A stretch of DNA of 64,000 nucleotides from Anthoceros angustus (lineage: Eukaryota; Streptophyta; Anthocerotopsida; Anthocerotales; Anthocerotaceae), in NCBI GenBank assembly GCA_010909165.1, contig MU008191.1, forward strand, positions 1 through 64,000. The letters run 5' to 3'. Numbering within the stretch: the first letter of the stretch is position 1; the number at the start of each line of letters is the position of its first letter. This document shows, in pieces, positions 57,601 through 64,000 of this stretch. Made by a program: the position numbers and the translations under genes. Under the pieces are notes generated by a model, which made no database searches, was not told the DNA's origin, and saw only the letters and a list, made by a program, of their open reading frames with translations.

Positions 57601-57658
57601 TGGTTACCGTGTGCATCGGTTCGCAGCTGGTTCCTGCAGTTGTAAAGGTCGACCGTGA
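54602..57658 (+). pseudogene. PPR-DYW protein gene with three small deletions
   Basis: PLS-class pentatricopeptide repeat protein with a DYW-type cytidine deaminase domain, a class that edits C to U in plastid or mitochondrial RNA. Intronless. Many repeats of the form VDMYAKCGELEAARQVFDSM with KDVVTWTALIAGY. The C-terminus has GHAEKLALAFG (zinc His-x-Glu), CSDCHSS (CxxCH), DIVVRDGYRVHRF and CSCKGRP-stop, so the final tripeptide is GRP instead of DYW. The frame is lost by one missing base near 56152 (after DVVTW, then TGA), one near 56195, and four near 56562. These sum to six, so the end is in the same frame as the start. Intact length would be about 1020 codons. The start is uncertain: 54602 is the first ATG, but the PPR region begins near 55230. 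The deletions lie in near-identical repeats and may be assembly errors. Confidence 0.85.
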
Positions 57659-58770
57659 GAGTAATGCAGTGCTAGGCAGTGCTCAAGTGTTTACTTCGGA
57701 GGACAGAGCTTTCGGGGTGAATGTGCTTGATGAACTCCATCTCCGTCCAAACCGAGGCTTGGACATGGATGGCTTAACACTCATCGTGGCACCTTTCATC
57801 TTAACAGAGGAAATCAGAACTGCGCAGGGGGAAACGCGCGGCGTCTGCCTAGGCCGGCGGCTTGGGATACTGCTGGGTCTCGGAGCCCTGCGAGCCCACC
57901 TGCGAGGAGCGGGCAGGTGTACGATCGCGGGTGCAGGCCTCGAATTTGGCTGAGATCTGGTGGATACGGGGCTATCCTTGCCGGATTGAGCTTGCAGCTG
58001 TGGCAGGATGCGCCCTAGGAGGGCGCGGCGCTGTGAACATCCCAGCTGAGTGCTGCACAGCTCGCTGCAGGGCCATAGCAGCGGTGTTCCCCTACCACCT
58101 TGGACATTTTGCAGCACTGTGGCCCTGTCTTGTAGGCTGCATATATTCACCAATATTTCATAAACTAACTATGAACAAAGTACTTGGGCAGCTATTTGTA
58201 AGGCAAGGCTCCAAATTCATGGGTGCCCTTCTCCTTCAGGTCCAACACAATTCTTCAAATTGAATGCAAACCATGAGAAAGATACCGGGCATCACGGTCA
58301 TGGAAGAAAAGCAAATTTTAGCTTTCACGTTTTCTCTCCTTTACGTAGGGTGCTTCACGACGAAAGGAGAAAAACGGGAGTCTACCTACTTAAAAAGGAT
58401 CAACGGGTTGATGACCAACGGGTTGATGATCAAGGGTTTTAACTACATGTCTAACCTAACAAGCTGACTAATGACCTTTTGGAAGAGTATGACAAATGCT
58501 CTTCAACATTTTGCATGGCATGTGTGTAATCAGATTGGAAGAGCATTCTGGAGGGGTGGCCACAGCACTGCATTGACCCAAAGAGATAGCATGGGGCGTG
58601 TGATCTTCAAAAGTTCAAGCGTGTCAGCTAAAGAGACCTTTTTTGGTGCCATTTGTAAGATTGACCTCAAAGCCTATACGAAACCATCGAAATTCCGTAA
58701 GGAATTTTCTTGCAAAGCCTATTCCCACCACCATTGAACCACCTCTAAAGTATCCAAATGAACCAGGCAA
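57659..58770. other. PPR 3' region, no gene seen
   Basis: The longest open frame (58153-57683, minus, GC-rich) shows no domain. The rest is unremarkable, apart from the short repeat GGGTTGATGA at 58407-58435. Confidence 0.4.
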
Positions 58771-58898
58771 CGAAACTGTTGAAGTGCTAGCCTACGAAAG
58801 TGGACAAGGTCCTTCTTCTAAGATTCCTCGCCAACGAAACTGTTGAAGTGCTAGCCTACGAAAGTGGACAAGGTCCTTCTTCTAAGATTCCTCGCCAG
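58771..58898 (+). repeat. 64-bp tandem duplication
   Basis: Two essentially identical copies (58771-58834 and 58835-58898) beginning CGAAACTGTTGAAGTGCTAG. Confidence 0.95.
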
Positions 58899-59367
58899 CT
58901 CTCAAAGTAAGCATCAATCTCATGGAGTAAAGCTTGGCAGTATCCATCCTCCCACAATTGTCGATCAACTCAACTCCCACCGCAAGAAAGCCAAGGATGA
59001 AGATCCGCGTAGGTTGGAGCAGAGCCTATTGCCGATACAAACCTCGTTGATAGTCTCCGCTGGCATGTAGGTGATACTGCAGTGTCATCCTAGCGGCCTC
59101 CCTACCGAGGGACAGCCCCAGCCCGTCTCTTTCAGCCAGGGTCCCCATTGCCCTATGCAGAGTCAGAACATGTATCAATTAGTGAAGGAAAAGTGATCTA
59201 ACTCATCAAGCAAGTCAAAAAGGTTAGCACCAAACCTGCACTCTTGCGCCCCAATGGTCGTCCTGCCTCTTGGCCCCAGCGGTTGTCCTGCCCTCCTCAG
59301 CTCGGGCGATTATCCTGCCCTTCTTGGCTTGAGAGGGCATCTCTCCTCGGCCCACCTCCAAACTCTT

Positions 59368-59475
59368 TGGATGTTTCATTTGTGTAGATTTTATTCTTTC
59401 CCCATTTCTAATATCTTATCATACGCTCATTCTCCTTTTGTGTAGGCCTGAACAAGGGGGAAACTAAGAAAGTCA
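59368..59475 (+). repeat. Diverged direct repeat D2, copy 1
   Basis: Starts GGATGTTTCATT, contains CTTATCATAC, ends near GGAAACTAA. Similar text lies at 59727-59823 (GATGTTTCATTAG...CTTATCATAC...GAAAACTAA). Confidence 0.75.
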
Positions 59476-59726
59476 ACATGACAAAGCAGCCATGAAAGAC
59501 AATGAGGCTAAGTAGGTAGCCATGACATATGCTAAGGCTTCAAGTAAAAAAGAAGGTGTGTCATTCCCCTTACTACCCACATGTGTTTCCTTTTTTGGTT
59601 TCTCATGTGTAATTGATGTGTGGTGTTTGTAGGACATGGTATGCAGGCAGTGGATGAGAAAGAGGAGGAGGATGATGATGTAATAGTGAGGACTTATGTG
59701 GTGAGGAATAAAGGTAGACCTCTTAG

Positions 59727-59823
59727 ATGTTTCATTAGCGTAAGTCTTATTGTTTCCTCACTTCTAATTTCTTATCATACTCATGTTGCTTTTATGTACG
59801 CTTGAAGAAGGAGAAAACTAATA
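59727..59823 (+). repeat. Diverged direct repeat D2, copy 2
   Basis: Partner of 59368-59475. No gene is seen in the surrounding 58900-60185. Confidence 0.75.
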
Positions 59824-60186
59824 AGGTTATGATATATAGGTTATGATATATTATACATAACGCAGATTATTCTTCACTCATCAATTGTGGAATTGTTATC
59901 TACTCATACTTCACTGAGGAGATATATGGAGCCGTGCTGGAATAGTGTTCAGGTAGTGGCGTTCTCAAAGGGTTTTGGAGCGGTGAGCGGTGTTCTCAAG
60001 GGTCTTCTATACATGATCTTTTCCACGGTCTTCTCCAGGTCTTTTTCCAGGGCTCCCCAGTATGATGCGGGCCACCCAATCTGCGCCTATCAAGGACACC
60101 CCCTGCCCGGTTTGCTCTTAGCTTTGCTCTGGGGTCAAGGCGGTGAAATGTCACACCTGTCGCACGAGGTAAGCACTTGAATTCAC

Positions 60187-60486
60187 ATAAGCACTTCCTC
60201 GACCAACAACCAAGCAAACAAATCTAATACGCAGATATATAGGTACAACCAATAACAATAGGAGGGAGTAGCTCGCACATCATGGCACAAACACACTCTC
60301 CCCACGAGAACAACACGCAAATTCCTCATACATCGCATAAGCACTTCCTCGACCAACAACCAAGCAAACAAATCTAATACGCAGATATATAGGTACAACC
60401 AATAACAATAGGAGGGAGTAGCTCGCACATCATGGCACAAACACACTCTCCCCACGAGAACAACACGCAAATTCCTCACACATCGC
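60187..60486 (+). repeat. 150-bp tandem duplication
   Basis: Two nearly identical copies with period 150 (GCACTTCCTC at 60191 and 60341). Because 150 is a multiple of three, the minus-strand ORF across it repeats in frame; this is not evidence of a gene. Confidence 0.95.
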
Positions 60487-60651
60487 TCCTGGAGTCATAG
60501 CTTTGGCCTCCTCACAACACCCTTGCATTGCATATCTAGAGGACAAACTATGATCTGAGCTTGTCCTCAATGGAAGGGTCTATATATACTAGCCCTTCCC
60601 ATTGGCATATTCCTAAGATATCCTATTGGCATCAGCATATGCCGGAAATAT

Positions 60652-60797
60652 CCTAAGAATACACTATAATATGCAAGGAATATACCAAGCATATTACTTG
60701 AGCTTATCCACTTAGCTATTGTATCCTAATAATACACTATAATATGCAAGGAATATGCCAAAGCATATTATTTGAGCTTATCCACTTAGCTATTGCT
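60652..60797 (+). repeat. 73-bp tandem duplication, AT-rich
   Basis: Two copies (from 60652 and 60725) share AATACACTATAATATGCAAGG and GAGCTTATCCACTTAGCTATTG-type text with a few changes. They are followed by TTAATTAACA-rich short repeats up to about 60955. Confidence 0.9.
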
Positions 60798-61046
60798 AAC
60801 CATGTTTAATTAACACTAACCAATGCTTAATTGACATAAGCACCTTAGATTAATTAACACTAATCAAGGATTAATTAACATAAGCACCTTAGATTAATCA
60901 ATACTAATTACTTACTTAAAGATAAGTAATTAGATTAATTAATGCTAATCAAACACTAAACCCAAGTGCAGAGATTAGTATCACACGGCATGACACATCG
61001 GGCACAAACACAAGGATTTCGACAAGACTGCTTGGGAGGTGCAAGT

Positions 61047-61906
61047 GCGGCTTGCTTCTTCTTATAGGGCAGCGGCTCACCGAGTCCCTCTTCCAGGAAC
61101 CTCCCTTGGGCCGCCACCAGAGTCTTGGGAGTGGCTTCAGAGGCAATCCGACCACCTACTGGCGTGGTTTCATACCTGTTTCCCGGGCCCCCGGGTCCTT
61201 GAGTCTCACCCACATTGGGTTGCCCTGCAGGTAGATGTCGAGAATACCTTTAACAATGTGTCTAGGGCCGTCATTTTCTCGTAACTCAGGGACAGAGGTG
61301 GGCACCTAGCGGGCTCATTCCATTTGTTCGCTCCTTCTACGGTTCTCCGCCTAATCTCTACTATCAACATGGTCAAGCTACGAAAGGCGATTCAGTTCTC
61401 CACTCAAAGACGGGCTTAAAGCAAGAGGATCCATTGGGGGGCGCCCTCTTTGTCATGGCGCATTCCAGGGCGCTGTCCTCCACAGCCTCTGCAGACCGGG
61501 AGTGCCTTTTCCCATCCGTGGCTGACGATACCCATATCCTTGGGGCAGGGGACAAGGTGAGGGATGCCTTTGATCTCTTCTCCTTGGAGCTCTCCCATAC
61601 AGGATTAAGGGTCAAGATCGATAACTGTTGGGTGTGGTCCGCTTCCGGCAATACACCCCCTCTTCACTATCGAGGATATTATTTCTCATAAAGCTTGGTC
61701 CTCGGAGTTCCAGCTGGTCCCCGGACTTTATTCAAGGGTTTGTGGGCGTGGCTCATATTGGGGACCTTTCATAAATTGGGGACCCTTGGGTTGCGTTTGG
61801 TATTTTGTCTTCCTGCTTCGCACGTCGACCGGGTTATCTTACCAGGATGATTGCTCCATCCCCGGCCTTTTTATCAAAGTTTGAGACATTTTGATAGGCA
61901 AGTTAT
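61047..61906 (+). repeat. Tandem duplication of LINE RT segment, copy 1
   Basis: 860 bases. Repeated directly as 61907-62744, the junction being GCAAGTTATGC followed by GGCTTGCTTC. Confidence 0.93.
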
Positions 61907-62744
61907 GCGGCTTGCTTCTTCTTATAGGGCGGCTCACCGAGTCCCTCTTCCGGGAACCTCCTTGGGCCGCCACCGAGTCTTGGGAGTGGCTTGAGGCAAT
62001 CCGACCACCTCTTGGCGTGGTTTCACTGCCCCGGTCCTTGAGTCTCACCCACATTGGGTTGCCTGCAGTAGATGTCGAGAATACCTTTAAATACCTTTAA
62101 CAATGTGTCTAGGGCCGTCATTTCTCGTAACTCGGGGGCGGTGGGCACCTAGCGGGCTCATTCCATTTGTTCGCTCCTTCTACGGTTCTCCGCCTAATCT
62201 CTACTATCAACATGGTCAAGCTACGATTCGTTCTCCACTCAAAGGCGGGCTTAAAGCAAGAGGATCCATTGGGCGCCCTCTTTGTCATGGCGCATTCATG
62301 TCCTCCTGACCTCTGCAGGGCCGGGAGTGCCTTTTCCCATCCGTGGCTGACGATACCCATATCCTTGGGGCAGGGGACAAGGTGAGGGATGCCTTTGATC
62401 TCTTCTCCTTGGAGCTCTCCCATACAGGATTAAGGGTCAAGATCGATAACTGTTGGGTGTGGTCCGCTTCCGGCAATACACCCCCTCTTCACTATCCAGG
62501 GGGGGGATATTATTTCTCCGCAAGGGCTTCGGGTCCTCGGAGTTCCGCTGGGTCCCCCAGACTTTATTCAAGGGTTTGTGGACGTGGCTCATATTGGGGA
62601 CCTTTCATAAATTGGGGACCCTTGGGTTGCGTTTGGTATTTTGTCTTCCTGCTTCGCACGTCGACCGGGTTATCTTACCAGGATGATTGCTCCATCCCCG
62701 GCCTTTTTATCAAAGTTTGAGACATTTTGATAGGCAAGTTATGC
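61907..62744 (+). repeat. Tandem duplication of LINE RT segment, copy 2
   Basis: 838 bases. Differs from copy 1 mainly by short indels, for example loss of 2-9 bases near 61928, 61955, 61970 and 62140, and a 6-base gain of G near 62503. It continues without break into the rest of the LINE. Confidence 0.93.
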
Positions 62745-63850
62745 AGGCGCTTGGGGACATCATAGGCCCCGACAGCTTCGAATGCGCCGACGGTGACTTG
62801 GCGCGGAAACATGCATCATTGCCAGTAGCCTTTGAAGGCATTGCCTTGCTGGCCATGGAGGCCTCGGCTCCGGCAGCTTTCCTTGGGAGTTGGACCCTCT
62901 CTGCCCCAATTTTGGCCTCTCGGTTCTTAATGCAAGACTCCCCCCTTCTGGAAGCCTTCGTCTCGAGTGTTGAGGAGGGGGCCTTCCCCTTGCAGGTCTC
63001 TTCGAGGCGGGCTAGGGACTCCCTTTTTTCAGAGGCTAGGGAAGCCATGCCTCCTTTTTCCTCTTTCTTTAGGGAAGGGATGCGTGGCCTTCAAGCCTCT
63101 TTCCAGGAGGTGCAATATTTACAGGCGCAAAGAGCCCTCCTTTTGGACTCCTCCATTCCCACCTGCATTTTTGTTCGGGGAAGGGGGCAGGCTCCTGGCT
63201 TCTGGCTCGACCTTGTATTCAGGCGTTTCGAATCGCACCAGCATCCTTTTCGACCGCGATGAGGGTCCGCCTCGGTTTGGCTCATCCTCTGGCCTCTTCT
63301 CTTTCCACGTGAGTTGTGGAGCTACCATCGACGACTCCGGGTCCCATTTGGTGCGTTGTCCCGTAGGGTGGCAACGTATTGCTACGCATGACGCCGTTCG
63401 CGACGTCATGTTTTCGATAACTAAGGAGAGAGGATTTCTTCCGTATAGGGAACGCCCATATATATTGCGTAATGGCGTGTCACTCAGAGCGAACCTTTTT
63501 TATACTAGGGGGGAGCAAATTTACATCGCTGATGTGGTTGTCACGGATCCCACGAGGAACTCTATATGCGAGCACATCATCATCAAGCCCCTGGGCTGGG
63601 CGGCAGAAGGATGGGCAACCAACAAGACTCACAAGTATTCTCCCATGCAAGACGGCCATGTTTTCATCCCCCTTGCCCTCGAGACTCATGGGGCTATGGA
63701 CAAGGACTTCTCTAGGTTAATTAAGGAGTGTGCAAAAGCCTATCACAGCCACAGGAATTGGAGGGGCCTCCCCCTTTCCTCTGTGGTGGCTTTCTTTCGC
63801 TAGCGGGTTTCCATAGCTCTACATAAAGCGCTGGCTAGCGTTGTTTATAG

Positions 63851-64000
63851 TACGGCTACATGTGCAGGCCTACCGACTTCTTCAACACCGATGGTAGGTA
63901 GGCCCTTCATCATCCCTGATCACGATATCATTGGTGCTGTAGGTAGATACGGGAAAGGCATTCGAGGTGACTAGGATTTCCCCTTTTACCATTAGCCCTT
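63851..64000. other. Window end, probably LINE A continuation
   Basis: Short remainder. PMVGRPF-like text near 63890-63910 parallels LVVYRPF at the end of LINE B. Confidence 0.4.

Larger units (their letters stand above)
61047..63850 (+). mobile_element. 5'-truncated LINE (non-LTR retrotransposon), LINE A
   Basis: It begins abruptly inside the reverse transcriptase and runs toward the window end. The RT reads TGLKQEDPLG-like text in KTGLKQEDPLGGALFVMAHS, and ADDTHILGAGDK holds the catalytic A-DD motif. Downstream there is RQVMQALGDIIGPDSFECAD, a Cys-His segment (VSCGATIDDSGSHLVRC, like the C-terminal zinc motif of plant LINEs), ADVVVTDPTRNS and FIPLALETHGAMDKDF. A TAG at 63801-63803 (after VVAFFR) replaces the CAG that LINE B retains, and sequence after it still reads RVSIALHKALAS. 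The missing 5' end fits incomplete target-primed reverse transcription. No endonuclease domain, poly-A or target duplication in the window. Confidence 0.88.

Noticed and set aside
57683-58153. 156-codon minus ORF downstream of the PPR gene
   Set aside because: GC-rich run with Pro/Ser/Arg bias, no domain, overlaps other open frames.
60183-60479. 98-codon minus ORF with an internal 50-residue repeat
   Set aside because: Explained by the 150-bp tandem duplication, whose period is a multiple of three. No other coding support.

Overview
The window is nuclear DNA of a land plant. Evidence: GT-AG spliced genes with short introns (mostly about 85-400 bp), plant-specific families (pectin methylesterases, an EDR2-type PH-START-EDR2_C protein, a PPR-DYW protein), a eukaryotic tRNA-Asp, and several kilobases of Ty1/copia, Ty3/gypsy and LINE debris. 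The intronless PPR gene with near-identical internal repeats and the short introns fit a seedless plant (lycophyte, fern or bryophyte), but I cannot name the species from the sequence.

Layout. 1-28.4 kb is a nest of decayed retrotransposons. It holds a copia element on + (1.3-5.5 kb), a doubly truncated copia on - (7.9-9.5 kb) between two copies of a ~1.05 kb repeat, a second repeat family rich in the palindrome CCTACCRYGGTAGG (6.9-14.4 kb), a gypsy pol remnant (15.3-17.2 kb) ending at an ambiguous base, and two ~2.5 kb direct repeats (17.5-20.0 and 23.9-26.6 kb) flanking a gypsy-type gag-protease region with no recognisable reverse transcriptase. 26.6-29.4 kb has no recognisable gene and carries small tandem repeats.

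29.5-47.9 kb is the gene-rich island. Two pectin methylesterase genes face each other tail to tail with 19 bp between their stop codons. A complete SMC1 cohesin gene (19 exons, 1222 aa by my splice model) is divergent from the second PME and contains what looks like a U12-type AT-AC intron. A tRNA-Asp(GTC) gene is followed by repeated fragments of itself. A complete EDR2-like gene (20 coding exons, 694 aa) lies on the minus strand. I could join the exons of all four protein genes in frame with consistent intron phases.

47.9-64 kb is again mostly non-genic: minisatellites, a LINE copy on - split by about 2 kb, a PPR-DYW gene broken by three small deletions, tandem duplications, and a 5'-truncated LINE on + whose reverse transcriptase segment is duplicated in tandem and which runs to the window edge.

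A recurring theme is that the repeated sequences (transposon repeats, PPR internal repeats, LINE duplication) differ from one another largely by 1-10 base indels, whereas the single-copy genes have none. This may reflect imperfect assembly of repeats, so frameshifts inside repeats should be read with caution. I saw no clearly novel gene system. The most interesting items are the AT-AC intron in SMC1, the convergent PME pair, the palindrome family and the tRNA-half tandem array.
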